64,000 nt of DNA from Stenopsyche tienmushanensis (GCA_008973525.1 WACJ01000255.1:186001-250000), one strand, 5' to 3'. Positions 12,330 through 26,443 are shown, numbered from the stretch's first letter. A program made the numbers and translations. Notes: generated from the sequence alone by a model not told the origin.

Positions 12330-14552
12330 TAACATTTTTTCTTTTTTTAGGAAAGACATAAAAAATCAAAATAAAGTTTGATATAACAACACCAGTTTCT
12401 TAGTAAATTAGCACAATAGCGTCTTGCTTTACAAACCCAATGCAAATTTATTCTATTTTTAAAATCACAATCGTATTCTCTTGTCCATTGAAATTTCACA
12501 CATTAATGACATATTTTTTTATTATTCTGGGTATTAGCATAATCATACACATTCGTCATAAAAAGATGATCCAAACGTTCTATCGGCGTATTTAAATGCA
12601 GGGTAATAAAACTTTTGGACTGCCCAAAATATATTTTTGAAATTATTTAAGATGCGATTTGTATTGTTGGTGCTGTTATATATGTATTTGGAATAGAGTT
12701 ATTGGCCATTTATCAGGATTTCGTGTAAACGAGCGTTTTACCAACAAAATATGTCAGTCGACATCGTAAACGAAACACGTAGAAATTTAATGGTTTGCAG
12801 ACATTTGAGTCATCGGCGGCCAATTGTATACTAATTCATGTATTAAAATCTGACCACACAAACATCATCTCGATGGACACAATTAGCGACGCATTTTAAG
12901 AGAGACATTAAAGCGGAATTTTAAGAACTTGCGAAAACTCGTTATTCAAACTAATGGCAGAGATTAAAAAAACAATCGTTATGAGGAGATTTATATACGT
13001 TATATATTTTAATTATATGGTGTGCCTTGAGAGAGCTCTTTGTTTTAATAACGTCTGAGAATTTGTTTAATAAAACAATTAATCGGCATTCTAATGAATA
13101 TCAGCGTCGATATGCGCCACTATCTGATCTACATCCATCATCGGCCATCATTCGATAGGCGATAAAGACTTTTTTCGGCCCGGATAAAAAAGTTATAATA
13201 AATTGGCTAATATAACTGACTTTTATTGCTTGAATCGGGTAACAAATCATGTTGTCGTGCCGAAACTCGTCAACATTTATGTAGACTAATAAAAGTCGAT
13301 TTATCGCCAAACAATTATAATTTTTGAATGGGTATCACTTGAGCGACGTATTAAGGTGCTGAGGATTTTTTCGAGGTTGGAATAATTATGTAAATAGATG
13401 TGTTGGGTTGTGATTTATGGCCACATTGTTCGTAAATGCGTTATGCAAAACTGTAATTTTAATTCATAGCAATAATGAAAATAAACAATTATTACTGTAT
13501 TTAATTTAGAAGCCTGACAATAAAAATTGATGGTGTATCCTGTTTCAGCTAATCAAGATGCTAGATTCATATCTATATATAGATTGAACTTATAAACGGC
13601 AAATAAATATTCTTAAATCAATCAGACTGTGAAGAAAAAAATGCATGATTTTCAAGTGCAATTTATGTATGATTTTGATTTATTATTATGCACATTTAAT
13701 GTCACATAAAGTTCGGAATATTCCTTTCACATGCAAAATATATATTTCAATAACAGGAATTAATTCAGCAGTTGACAGTAATGTGACGCAGTGTTAACAC
13801 CTTGAATGCGTAGGCCGATTTCCCTTGGGCTAAAAAGTCGAAATCAGCTTTGAACCAATTTTGCACGCTCGACTTTAAATGAACCATAAAATACAGCCCG
13901 AAATATAATTATTTATGCGGCGAAATGACGTAAATATTTCATACCAAAATATAATAATATACAGATAAATAAGTTTGCCAAAAAGCATAAAGAAAGCAAA
14001 ATAATTTAGGTTTTTCTTGGCGTCTTACGTAAAGACTTCAACGAGCGGGTCTAACAAAAACCCGCATGGCGATTATTAGCAATGCATAAAATTGTCATTA
14101 AATACAATCACCACATAAAGCAATTATTAAATAGGATAAAACAATAAAAAAACATTTTAATATATTTATTGAGCAATAAAATTATGATTATTTTATGTCA
14201 ACATTCCGTACATATGGAAAATCAAAAACCTAGTCACTACCGTATCTTATTTTATGACACAAATGTCTTAATTTTGATGTTATTTATTTAATACAATTCC
14301 TTGAATTTTTATGGATTGACCATATCCTGTTTGTAGACAATTTATTATTCGATTTTTATGGGAGCCATTAAATCATTTTTCAATATTTCTTAACTTTGTA
14401 ACCTTTAATAAAAATATGTTCACGGCAAATTATTTATATATTTTTAACCTTCACTCATATTGGTTTATAAGATGATGAAATAGTCCTAAATAGGTAACGA
14501 TTGAGTGCTAGCTCTAATGTTATTGTACGCAGTGGTTGAAAATAGGTCAGAC
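12330..14552. other. Intron sequence, includes a compositionally distinct block
   Basis: No gene or transposon recognised. The part from about 12690 to 13420 has a more even base composition and several TTTAT- and TAAT-type homeodomain-like core sites. It could be a regulatory block, but conservation cannot be judged from one sequence. Confidence 0.4.
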
Positions 14553-14556
14553 TTAA

Positions 14557-14985
14557 GGGGTCATCTTACTTTAACGTCTCAAAAAAGGCATTTTTTTTAC
14601 AGTAAATACGCTGAATAATGAAGTGATTTTTATATCAAAGAAGATGCAATACCGCCGCGTTCATCAGTTTTTCATTCAAGCTTACCTCAAATAAAAAGTC
14701 AAAAAGATTCATAGTTTGTATGAGTATCGCTATTATAAATATAACTAAAATGGCGCTGGTTTGAAAAAAGTTAGGAAAAAAACACCTCTTTTGGGGATAT
14801 TTTTTAATGTAAAATGTAAGATAAAATAAACATTATGATCTGATTTTGCGAATTGTTATAGTCATACATGTTTAAAATAAACTCGTAAAATTTCAGATCA
14901 AACGGCGGCAGCTTGGTTTTTCGAAATTCTTTCCACACCGCATGCAAATAAGTCGTTTCGAGAAAAACGCGTTTAAAGTTTTAAG
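14557..14985. mobile_element. TTAA-type element fragment, left end only
   Basis: TTAA at 14553-14556 is followed by ggggtcatcttactttaa, close to ggcgtcttctcactttac, the terminus of the pair at 36893 and 56001. At 14951-14985 it contains gtttcgagaaaaacgcgttt, the motif shared between families. No mirrored right end was found in the next kilobase, so the copy is truncated or rearranged. Confidence 0.5.
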
Positions 14986-14989
14986 TACT

Positions 14990-17865
14990 AATTTATTTTT
15001 GAAAATGGAAATATACAACTAATCAGCGATTCTTTTTCGGCTGATTTGACGTATCTGTGAACTGTTCTAGCTTATTTAGAAGATTCGGAGCCTTGACGGT
15101 TGGCAAGGCATATACGTTCTTTGTTGCGCGTCTCCACGAATTGCAATGCATCTTTTTATCCATTATTTTAAAATAGGTTTAAATGCTTCATTAAATATGC
15201 AGGCTGCAGTATGTGTTGCAATTTCCAGTAATTTTTTGCCACAAAAAATATGTTTCGGTACCAGAAACCATACATACACGTTAAAACTCTCATATTTATT
15301 TTGTATATTCGAACTAAGACTACTTTCCAATAAATTATCAAACGTTTATTCTTAATAAATGGGTATTTACAATTTGCTGGATTTCTTCGTTGAGAGCAGG
15401 AGGATGCTTGTACAAATATAACGATATTATAGTTATAACGATATTATACATGTTTCTGCAATACCCAGCAAGAATCTGCGCCTTCCGGACGTTTTGTGAT
15501 AATATGTAACCCAAATAGTATTTCTCATATTTCCTATTAAGTCAGGATATTGGCTGATAGCTAAGCAATAATAATTAGATAAATCTTTAATTAATTTATT
15601 AGTTAGCAGTTTAATTTTCGAGGCACTTTATATAGAGCTCATTCTTTTTTTGCGACTTAATTTGCTCCCTTACCAGAACAAAAATAAGAAAGATCCCTAA
15701 CGGGAACCTGTGGCCTGCAAACAAAAGCAATTATAGGGGCAAGTCTGCGACTGCAGCGGTCTAAGAGCCGCAGGGGCGCAATCTGGACGGAGTGATTGCT
15801 TCGAGCACATTTCGGGAATTAGCTGTAAAGCATTGAAATAATCTGAATTTCTACACCAAAATTGTGGACAACAGTCTTAGAGATATGTCCTTTCGAAAAA
15901 TGAAATTAAATAAATATATATTTTGGAGTAATAAAATGAGATAACCCTTTAAATTCGAATGTTTTCATGGCATATGGATGACTATTAAATAGCGAGAATG
16001 GACTTCAAGTTAAATAATGATAAATTGCGAAGTCAAACGACCTACAAATTTTAAGTTAAATCTGTATACAGTCTTTTGAATTAAACGATTTTTGATTAAT
16101 CAATACTAAATATCCATGGATTGTACATTTGATATATAATATTGGAATAAGTTTAAATATATACTGGTTTTTGTTATCGCAGTCTATTTAACACGTTTTC
16201 AAGAAAGCGCCATTTGTGAAATTTGACATGATTTTAGCTGTATTATAGACTTAGACTCTTATTATAAAGGTTTACATTTAAATTCAGATTGTGGAAAATA
16301 TTTTCAATTTACCAACTAATGTAGAGCTTCAAAATCGTCTTGAACTAGATTTATCCTGATATCCTGAGCATAAAGAAATAAAAATACTATAACAATTAAT
16401 AAAATCAGGCAAAACTACTTATGAGTAAATTATTTGCCATAATATTAAAAATATTGTTTAAAATGTTTAATAGCCTTATTAGAGTTTCTTTATATTCGAT
16501 AGTATGCATCTTAAGAATATTTAATTATTGAGATTTATTATACCAAATACTCTTTTATATGCAAAAAATTCGTTCTATTTTAAAGAAATGAATGTTTATC
16601 ATAAAAAATCATTTGCTTGTATTATTTAATTTTTAATAAATTCTTCTATAAGTTTTATAGACTATCAGTATTGTTGACATAAACTAATTTATTCAAGTAA
16701 TAAATTATCGATAAAATCAGAAGTGAATGACGATCACATAGTTAGTTATGAATAACAAGTGCCTCTTGTAATTACATGCAAGATGATCCGATAAGTAACC
16801 CTGTTTATTATTGATTAATTTAGAAAAATATCTATATATTTATAAATATTACCGTTGGGATTATAAATATATGGATGTATTAAAATGCTGATATTTAACA
16901 AGTAAGATTACTTTCAAGTGTCAGACTCTAGTTAATTTCGAAAGTGAAGAGCGTGGAGAATCCGACATAGCCTGAAGAAACAAAATAAGCTCATGAACGA
17001 TCTGCATAATCCAGAAGGATAATTTATTGCGGTTGCTTAAATGATATGTTATATATCAAGTATATAATATGCAGGAAAATACATGTGATAAATAGTATTT
17101 AGCATTTTGAATGCACGGCTCAGAAATCTAGTATCGATCAGATTCATCGATGTGACCATAAAGCCTAATGATGAATTTTGAAGAAGTTGATCATTACAAG
17201 ATTTGTATTTGTAATTATCATACAAAATTTACGGTCAGGGAGCTTGGAACTAGTATTGGACAAATTATCGGAATGCATACGACCCGTTGCTTAATAGCAA
17301 AATGGTCTTATCAGAGTCATTCTAGCGACTCTAGAGCGGACCTTATCGTTATAACGAACTCAATGTATAATTCAATAAATCAGAACATAAACAGGTAACG
17401 ATTCATTACTGGCTGTGAAAAAATCCCATAGAGTTGCAGAGTGTGCGGGTGACCAAGATCGAACGGTTTAGCGGTACTCAGAAGATCGGGTGGTCTACGG
17501 TTCCTCAAATGTGTTGACACTTTTAATGAGTGCCACGTTTTAAATACTTTCGCCCGGTGACAATATTTGATCAACATTTTTTGTCCGAAATGGAATAAAA
17601 TATTTGAACGTCGTGACTTTCTAATTCGTGCAGCAGTAAAGAACGCGATGTTTTTCACCAAAGTTAGGAGTATATAATTTTTTTAAAGGTTTTTTCAAAC
17701 TCATTTATGTATCAATAAAAATATAAAAAGAGATTTTTACACTTAATTGCAAATTGAAAATAAGAAAAAGTATTAAAGACATAATCATTTTTATTATAGT
17801 GTAACTACACGTAGACAGGACTAGAATTTCTTCAATATCTATATAATCTGTATCGAACATTCACC
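14990..17865. other. Intron sequence without recognised gene
   Basis: AT-rich intron. It contains a short tandem repeat in which tataacgatattata occurs twice (15418-15449) and a more GC-rich patch around 15700-15800. Open frames at 15146-15355, 17168-17398 and 17380-17661 (minus) show no family motifs. Confidence 0.5.
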
Positions 17866-18412
17866 TTATCATGCGCTTGATATCGAAGGCAGCATAGTTT
17901 TAGAGTTGCCTACCTGGAAGAACAATGAAGACTCTTGGGATCTTTTTGATCATAAATTTGATCCCTATATTAAACTTTTCTAGGGACAGAACTATTCATG
18001 TGGTGGTTTCTAATTTGCCTTCCATACATTGCAAAGTTAGGATGGGAATATTTGAAATATATCAGGATAAACTCAAACTGAGACGATCGATTGAAAGTAT
18101 GAATTTTAAATGGGATTTATCATTCATTACGAAAGTCTTAAAACGATCCATTAAGGTCAAAAATATTCATCGTATATCATATCTAGAGTTATTCATTAAG
18201 AAATTAGGATTTTCAAAACCTAATATCCAAAGATGTATTTAAAAAATTGATGGACCGAATTAGTACAAAAAATGAGAAGTTCATATCGTCGCCAGCAGGA
18301 TCTATTGCATTAAGCATTGCAAACAAAAATATCTGCTTTGATAAATCCCAAGATGATATTTGCAACATAATAATGCATGAACTTAAAACTATATTTGATA
18401 GAATAAACATGT
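17866..18412 (+). pseudogene. Unidentified coding-like stretch in changing frames
   Basis: Three adjacent stretches on the + strand look more like protein than the surroundings. From 17873 one frame reads ALDIEGSIVLELPTWKNNED and continues to a stop near 17981. An overlapping frame opens with ATG at 17925 and runs 105 codons to 18242; its middle, after about residue 20, is rich in lysine and arginine. A third frame is open from about 18228 to a stop ending at 18415 and contains SSPAGSIALSIANKNICFDK. Hand-over between frames without overlap loss suggests one ancestral coding sequence with frameshifts. I do not recognise the family. It may be a retropseudogene, a transposon protein or chance. 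Confidence 0.35.
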
Positions 18413-18419
18413 GATTAAT

Positions 18420-21400
18420 TTAAATATTCTTAAGATAATAAAATAAATAGCACTTCGTATTAAAAATAATGCGTTTTACAAAAGAAGGATAAAAACCTCT
18501 CACCATCATAATTTATACAGTTTTTATGGACATTTTTAGAAAACATATTGGATTATTAAATAAACATTTTCACGCTACAATTCGCTCACAGCTCAATCAT
18601 TTATATTTGCGCTAAGACTCGGATCAAGAAATTAATAAATCAACATGATTTATATTAAATACTGTCAATAAGTTTAAAATCTTACCAGTTTGGTAGGTAA
18701 GCAACTCGTCCAGCTTATCTTATGTCCGCTACATTAATAAACAAATATCTAGCTGTAAACTCCATCGACAGCCGGGATTATTTCAAGGGAATGTTGCCAA
18801 AAATAGCGCCGAAGCCTTCATCGATTGAACGAGATAAAATCGACGATTTATCATCCGCAGAAAGTAAAGAATATTATTATATAGAGCGTCTTATATTTGT
18901 TTCAGCGTAAATCCAATTCGGGAGTATTGACATAGCAGGTGCTAAAAAACTTCACCTTATAAATCAACTCAAGATCGAGTTTAGTGATGGTTAACACCTT
19001 AGATTCAAGCAGAGAGATACGCTTAAATCAGAGATCTTCAATGTGCGTGATTCGCAAATTAATCTCGCTTCAAATTCGTACTGAATGACAACAACGACGG
19101 GATTTATCTACCTTTTTTCGTCTAAATCTGATCTAAAACACGATGTAAAACGATCGGTCCCACATCGATTCGAGCGTATTTAATTACAATGCAAATGATG
19201 CAAAGCATTGCAAAGATTTAAATGGATTTCTAAATTAACTAATGCTTTGACACTGCCGTTTAGATGTGAGTTATCACGAACATTTGTCATACGTTTATAT
19301 CGAACATATCGCTGTTAAAACTATGCGGTGAGATTGTGTTCTGTTTATCAATAATTGTGGAAAATCGCTTGGGGATTGCTATGAATGTAAATTGTGCAAT
19401 TATTTAACGTTGATTCATTAAACGCCAATATATGATAGCATACGAATATTTTACGCGAACTATAATACTTTCGATGTTGTTGTGCATTTTCGTAATTGTT
19501 TTATGCAAATCGTTCAGATTGACTCTTGCCATACAGTACGATTTAAATAATGGTAATTGATTTAAATAGATTGTCAAATGTAAACATGTTTGCTATTAAA
19601 ATTTTGATCAAAATTCCACCATTCCATAAACAACATCGCTGTACACCGTAAAACGCCATTACCTTATTGCTAAAATGAAACATTAAAAATGTTATGCTTA
19701 AATAGTGAAAGCCTTAGAAAATGCTAAGACATAAAAACCATGATATTATGAGGGTCTATTAGAAAATTTACTATCATCTTCAATTTGCAATTAACGCTGC
19801 TGTATGAATTTCTTATGGCATATCAATAAAAATATAAGACACAAACATGATATTATTGAAAAATATTTTAAATATTTAAATTTAAAATGCGCTTTATATG
19901 GGTTATATAATCATATGCTAAATATACGGATCAAAATTTTATTGCAAATGTCTTAATTTGGATTTTATATATTAAGACATTTTTGGTTTTTTAAGCATTA
20001 AAACTACTGATACAGCTATGAAACTAACGTGGGTTGATATGCAAATTGGCTCATAAACAACCCTTAAGCACGAGATTTTAATGAGTTGCCATAACAGAAA
20101 ATTTGTATTTATAATCGTTCAAATCAGTGCTCCTCAATTAGAAGTCCGCGGGATTTCTAATAAAAATCACATGAACACCAATTCATAGTGCATTTAACTA
20201 CATTTTTTAAAATTTGATATGAAATTTAATTCAAATAAATCAAAATATATGGGAGTTTATATGAAAGTATCCATGATAGAGATTCCATAATATCACAACA
20301 AATAGAGCACTGATCTATTAAGTATATCACGTAGATCAAATGTGGATGAGGAACATTGATCTTGGAGCATATGAAAATACTGCATTTTTTTAATCTCGAA
20401 TTTATGTGAAATTTAATAATAAGATTATAAAACTTAGGCTAGAAAATATACACAAAAAATATGGAAATGGTTATAGTTTCATCCGATTATAATGATAGCA
20501 TATATTCAATATTTTGCCCTACTACCATTCACCTTTATTTTTCTAAAGCTATGTCTGTTCAGATGCTTCAAAGATATAAGGCCAGAATGCGGTAGTATGT
20601 AATTCAGAGTATGTGTATGAAGTGTAGGTTCCCTCATTAAGATTAAGTTACATCAATTATCTCGTTATTTATTAGCTAAATCTCAAATGTGATCACTTAT
20701 TTTAATTCGTAATATTATGGAATGTATCTGTATATAAAAATATGTTTATTACAGCTCAAATAACATATTTCAAAAAATATAGATTGGTAGAAGAAAATCA
20801 TATTATTGTAATAAAAATGCAAATTAAATATAGCTTTTTAAATAAGACGAGACGACGCACGTTCTCAAATGCGTGTCCAATGAAGCTCACTGCCGCACTG
20901 AGCCACAATATCTACGATGATTTAAAATCATTCTCATGCTGTATTATTTTTTCAATGTAAAGAGATAAGATGCAAAAAGTGTAATGCGGTTGCATTTATA
21001 TCGTATGCATAATTTATTCAAACATTTTTTGTTCGATTAATTTTAAATACGCGCTGAGCTAATTATACACAATTATAGCTTAAGAATCCATGTACATCAG
21101 TCTTTCTGATCTATCCATTTTATCTTCCATCCTGCAAGATGTCACAGTGTATTTCATGTTCTGGTTTGACTTCATGTGATAAAATATACAGTGCCATTAC
21201 AATGTGTTGATGTATGCATGTAAACGAAACCTCGACACAATAATATTAGTTTAAAATAGAACCGGATCTTCTAAGGCTGATTTTGCTGAATTTTCATCGT
21301 CAAGTCTTAACATTGAACGATGTGTAGATGTTCGTGTATGCAAAATTCGTGGTCACTTTCCGAATAAAATAATATGATATCCCGAAGTCGGTCGTGCTCC

Positions 21401-22505
21401 ACCTTTGACTTTCCAGCCTTAATACCAATTAAATCCATCAGCACGGAGAAACCTGCCCTTTCTTGTAATAAGCCCGAACATTTATCTGATTGCCGACACG
21501 AAACATCCATCGAAAAAAATGTGATCTCACCACCGTACAGCTTCCACGATCCGATTCTCACTTCCTTCTTTTTATTTATGTCCTTTCCCTGGCCGATGCT
21601 GTGTTTAATTACGATAATCAGAACGGTCTCACGGCCAAAAGAAATGTCCCCATATCACAGCGTCCATGCATATTCATATGTCATATCCTGTTCGACCATA
21701 TATAATTGCAGAACGAGATGTAATCTCTTATCTCCCTGGAGTGGAGCTGATGACTCTATATAACCTTTTAGACTGAATCACTCGAGTGCTGTTCGTTTGA
21801 ATGCATGTTTTATGGCGTAGTTAAGGTGCGAATTAAAGCCTCATGGCATTATTGCATTTGCGTTGTTTAAATTAATTTTTGTTGAAAATTTCCTTCTTGA
21901 GAATTCCACTAAAGAATTTCCATTGCTTAGGGGGGACGAACAATATTTTCAAAAGTCCTTTGGTTCCAATTATTAAAGCTATGTCAATCTTTTATTGCTT
22001 AAAATTATATATTATTATGATATAAACTTCCTCTTTGCATAAAATTGTAAGCTAAAGTATCCTTCATAATGATCAATTTTCTTCAACACTTAGATTTCGC
22101 CATGTTGCGTTTGCGTATATTTATTATGTTGCGGTCTTAAAATTACATTACACATGAATATTATTCTCAAATATTTAATCCGAGAAGTTTATACATATTT
22201 AATTTAATTAAGTTTCTCAAATATTAACGATGATATATATTTATCATCATCATAATATATCAAATATTTATCTTCTCGTGCGCTTGATATTAAAGATAGC
22301 ATAACTTTCAATATTTTATTAAATTACTCTTATTGAGATTTAGTAGTTTTCTTCTTCAATAGTGTTAATCTACTTAAAATTATCATGTTTATAATATAGA
22401 CAAATATTCAGTAATAATACATAGAATACATTTTAGAATCACTTCTAAATCATTTTTTTGTAAATTCATCTTTGTAGTTTGATAGTTTCAAAATTAAGCA
22501 TAATA
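18420..22505. other. Intron sequence without recognised gene
   Basis: AT-rich intron with three octamers ATGCAAAT close together (19189, 19503, 20039). The longest frame (21374-21763, 129 codons) has no recognisable domain, is overlapped by frames on both strands, and is treated as chance. Around 18720-19420 the composition is less AT-rich and free of repeat signatures. Confidence 0.5.
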
Positions 22506-22506
22506 G

Positions 22507-22640
22507 TACGAGGGGTGGCAACTGAAAATTTGCACCCATTTCTACAAAGCTAATTTTTGTTTCAGTCGGTGTATATACAATGTTAATCAGGAAAGTTAGT
22601 CTACCAAGCTTTTAGCATTACGGACATCAATAACTATTTT
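22507..22640. mobile_element. Possible mariner left terminus
   Basis: The sequence tacgaggggtggcaactgaa at 22507 resembles mariner ends that start CGAGGG directly after a TA target. The following bases give no transposase and I found no matching right end, so this is only a candidate. Confidence 0.25.
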
Positions 22641-22932
22641 CGAAACCAAATTAAAATCTACAATGTTTATTTTTTGTATACAAGTAATTTATGTTAATTA
22701 TTGTTAAGTAATCGTCGTCTACTTTCAATGCAAGGTGGCTAGGGCTTCAGTAGACGTGGTTAAAGTTGTAATGCGAGAACTTGATTGAAGTATTACACCT
22801 TTCAAAGCATTACATTAATAAATCAAGTTTACAATGTTTCCAAGACCTCCTGCTACAGCCTTAACGAGAACTTGGGAGAAAACACATTAAGCAGTAAGTT
22901 TTCTTGTGAATAAATTTGATCATGTGCATTTA

Positions 22933-23045
22933 CAGTAGACTCTTGATTATCCAGGCTAATTCTGGGGAGGAAGGGCACGGGTAACTGGAAAACACGGATA
23001 ATCCAAATTATCAAATTTCTACTTGGTTACTTAAATACTCCTTTA
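22933..23045. mobile_element. Pogo/Tigger-like terminal fragment
   Basis: Starting after TA, cagtagactcttgattatcc and the next 80 or so bases match the end at 45875 (cagtacactcttgattatcc), including a GGGGAGGAAG-like stretch, CACGG and a second ATAATCC/GTAATCT site. CAGT starts, TA targets and ATTATCC repeats are typical of pogo/Tigger-type elements. No transposase remains next to it. Confidence 0.6.
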
Positions 23046-26000
23046 ATAGCAGATTGATACTCAGTTCATCTACTATTCATTGCTACTTTTACAAATCATG
23101 GCTTGCTTGTCACTCGCTATCTCTTACATAATTGACACTACCCAAAAATATGGAGCACGATGAACCTTATCGGTTCAGAGCCAAGAATCTAGGAATAGAA
23201 CAAGGACAAGAAGAACATAAAATAGAAGGCCTTGAGGAGAGGGATATGAAAAACTTTACTTTGCAACGTTAACAGCATTTTCTTCCGTTAAGTTCTATAT
23301 CATTTTGAAATCGCCGAACTGAGAGGGTCGACCTGAAATAGGAAAGCACTCAGTCTCGAATTCGCTTGGGTAAATTGCACGAGGACGAGGAGACACCCTT
23401 AGTTGATGTAGGAGCGAATCCGAGATGCACTTAAGCGTCACGTATGTCTTCACCCTAGCCCAGTCCCTCCCTACTGGACTCTTTGCACTCCAGAAAGCCC
23501 TTTTCAGTAGTTAATAAGATCTTTTAGAGTAGTTTTCCACTGTCTCCTGAAGAAAACTACTTAGTCTTTACAAACCTCCCACATTCTTTATCGAGACGGT
23601 CGCGAAAGCGTTCGGCAATACGTTTATTCAGGATACCAGTTGAGTGAGCGTTTGAAATGAAACTCGGTGGTAATGCTACCTTCAATATCGAGCGAATGAG
23701 GAGGTGAATGTATGATACAGACGAGATGGATGTAGCCCCTTCCTGTGAATGGATATTGAAGAGGCCCATAGCCTGCAGTGGTTTGATATCACTGTTGCAA
23801 CAATTTTGATAGCACTGTTGTGACTTGGTATGTTTCATTAATCATTTTTAAAGATATATCAATTAATATAATAATATTAAATTTTATGTTCGTAATCTAT
23901 TGTTTGTGTGTCGATTATATTTCCCTAAGAACACAGGCTAATTCGGCTTTATTACTTGTCACAATATTTACTTTTCCAGATCTAATAAATCAGACTAAAT
24001 CTAAATCAGTTCGATTAAACGAAAATATCAATACTTTTGAACTCCCAATATTGTTTGTACGATGGAAACTATCCCACAATTAGGATTTGAATTCGAACCT
24101 TTAAAATAAAATTACAGGAATCAATCCATAATATCTGATCTGATTTACTCGATTTGAATATATTATAGTATGTAGGAAGTATTCTTAAGAAAATATATAA
24201 AATCAATAAGCCAGTTGATATAAAATATTTTTATGCAAAAATCTGAAAATGTGAAATAGCTGTTGTTGTTATGCATTATGCAGTGTTTGCATTTATTCTT
24301 TCTATTTAATGCATTGCCAATGCGATTGTTAATCATTTTTAATGGATATTAAATCAAATACAGCAAAATTTTGAACGACATGTCAATTATAATATCCTTT
24401 TTCATTTTAATCAACCATGTCAATATTTCATATCGATATGAATAATTCAAAAATTCTTTGGAATTTACGCGCGCATTGGGCACTCCTTCATGCATGTAAG
24501 TTGGGAATGCGTTTATAAATCCACAGTTTTGCAATTGTCCTTCCTATTTTAATTTGTTGTACGATATAATATAAATTACACTAGAGCTGTTGACTTGTTT
24601 AATATTCAGAACAGTTGAGTTTGAAGCTAATGGATTGTCGCAATAATTTTCATTGTTGTAATAAAATGGATTAAGCGTTTGCTGATAATTCTAGAAAGCT
24701 GCAAGCTCGTTAAGGCAATTTGCATAGATTTATTGAGCATTATTAAATTCTTCAGATAGAACATGCAATGTTTGTTAATAAAAAATAAAGCAGCCGTTGT
24801 ATTATTCTTCGATCGTTATTTTAACAAATGGGTAGCACTTTCCATATTAAGTTAAACGTCTTGCGAGCAGTAAGTCTTGAGTGAGATGTAATCCAGAACC
24901 CGTTGACAAGTATAACGAATGCATTTAATTTCAGTGCGGAGATTTACTGACCAATTGCAAATAAGCACACAGAGGATGGCTTAGTTTAATCTTTGCATTT
25001 ATATGCGCTTAAAAAAATATTAAAGCGACTTTTCATGCATTACAAGCAGCATCAATTCTTAAAGCCCAATACAATGCGGCGAACATTCCACATGGACAAT
25101 ATAAATAATATCGAGCGACGTGTCAATAGTGAGTCCGTACATTATATAGAATTACAATAAAAGTGGTTCATTGGAAGTCGATGAAGAAGACCTTTTTTTG
25201 GTATTAATGATATATTCTCACGATTTCTTCGGGCGCGCTGTACCAGCGCCTTCTTATAGGTCTCTTTTATTTGGTCAAATTGGCAATTACTTCTTCCTTA
25301 TTTAGACATGTTGTGCTCATTAAGAAGATGAAATATATAATATGAGCATTTTGAATTATTGCGGTACGGGCGTGTGCAGCATCACTAATATATATAATCT
25401 TTCTATTATTATGCTCGGCGTATAGAAATGTCCGTGTTTATATCGTGTCTCGCTTTGAGGCATGTTTGTATAGGATGTTTTATTTCTCCCAGGTTTGATG
25501 AAAATATATAGCCATAAATAAATATCAGACATGATGAAAGCACTATAATTTAGAACGAAATTGTGTGTGAAAATTTTATTATTATATAAATCTTGTGGAT
25601 TATATTTGAGAGAAGTGTTGAGATTGTTGCATTATGGCCATTTGTTATTAAGTATCGTATAATTAATTATAAAATGATTATACCACTTGTTAATTTGCAA
25701 ACATTTTTGATAAAAATTCTGCCTGTATATCGAATTATTTACTCAAATTTTAGTCACGAAAACAATAATTAAAAGTGATATTTTTGGATTTATTTGAAAT
25801 TATTTAACAAAACTATGATAGATCCTTCAAAAAAGAAAGAATTAGTCAAATCCTGTATTCTGTATATATAGGATATTAATTTATGAATGAAAACATGGCA
25901 ATTGATACAAATGTTCATAATGTATGTTAGTAAACCAGCAATAGCAAACATCATTGAAGAGTCGACGTAGAACAAAATCGATTTTATAAAATCAGTACAT

Positions 26001-26085
26001 ATTATTTTCTGTCTAAATAAAAAAAAACCTAAACATCTACTAATAAATATAACCAATGTAGGAATCGCGAGTAAAAACACACCCA
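23046..26085. other. Intron sequence, includes a GC-richer segment with an open frame
   Basis: From about 23280 to 23830 the DNA is less AT-rich and a minus-strand frame (23557-23838, 93 codons) contains a hydrophobic stretch HLLIRSILKVALPPSF. I do not recognise a family. The rest is AT-rich with no gene. A block near 24840-25270 has more even composition. Confidence 0.4.
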
Positions 26086-26089
26086 AACA

Positions 26090-26236
26090 TGATTTTTTTT
26101 TTGACCAATCATTTTGACATGGCTTTTCATGGCATATATATATGTTTTTAAAAATATGGTTGCCAGCCACATCTCCTGTGGGATTCGAACCCGAGATGAT
26201 CAAGTTACAAGTCCAACCGCTTAGCCCGGGACTACT
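26090..26236 (-). repeat. tRNA-derived SINE, best preserved copy
   Basis: On the minus strand the copy runs agtcccgggctaagcggttg, then gacttgtaacttgatcatct, then cgggttcgaatcccac, which is a near-consensus pol III B box. The body follows (gagatgtggctggcaacc). Its tail (gccatgaaaagccatg) aligns with the copy at 44057-44190. A functional tRNA is excluded because no complete cloverleaf can be folded. A long minus-strand open frame (25790-26302) runs through this repeat and is spurious. Confidence 0.7.
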
Positions 26237-26443
26237 TCCAGGTACAAAGAATGAAGGTACGAAGAATCTCATAATTTTCAGTATTGAAAAATAATAGTCC
26301 ATAAATAGATATCAAATCTAATATAGATCAATGACACTTCACTGTGAAGCTGTAATAAAATGATCAAAATTAAAATAATAGTATAATTTTAAAACCAACA
26401 AGGCCATTTACAGACAAAAGATAAAGAAGCATATGAGGAAGTA

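Noticed and set aside
21374..21763. 129-codon open frame
   Set aside because: No recognisable domain, overlapped by frames on both strands, no splice or promoter context.
26155..26236. Functional tRNA gene on the minus strand
   Set aside because: A and B box-like sequences are present but no full cloverleaf, and similar heads with a common body show it is a SINE.
25790..26302. 170-codon minus-strand open frame
   Set aside because: It runs through the SINE at 26090-26236 and low-complexity AT-rich sequence, so it is not a gene.
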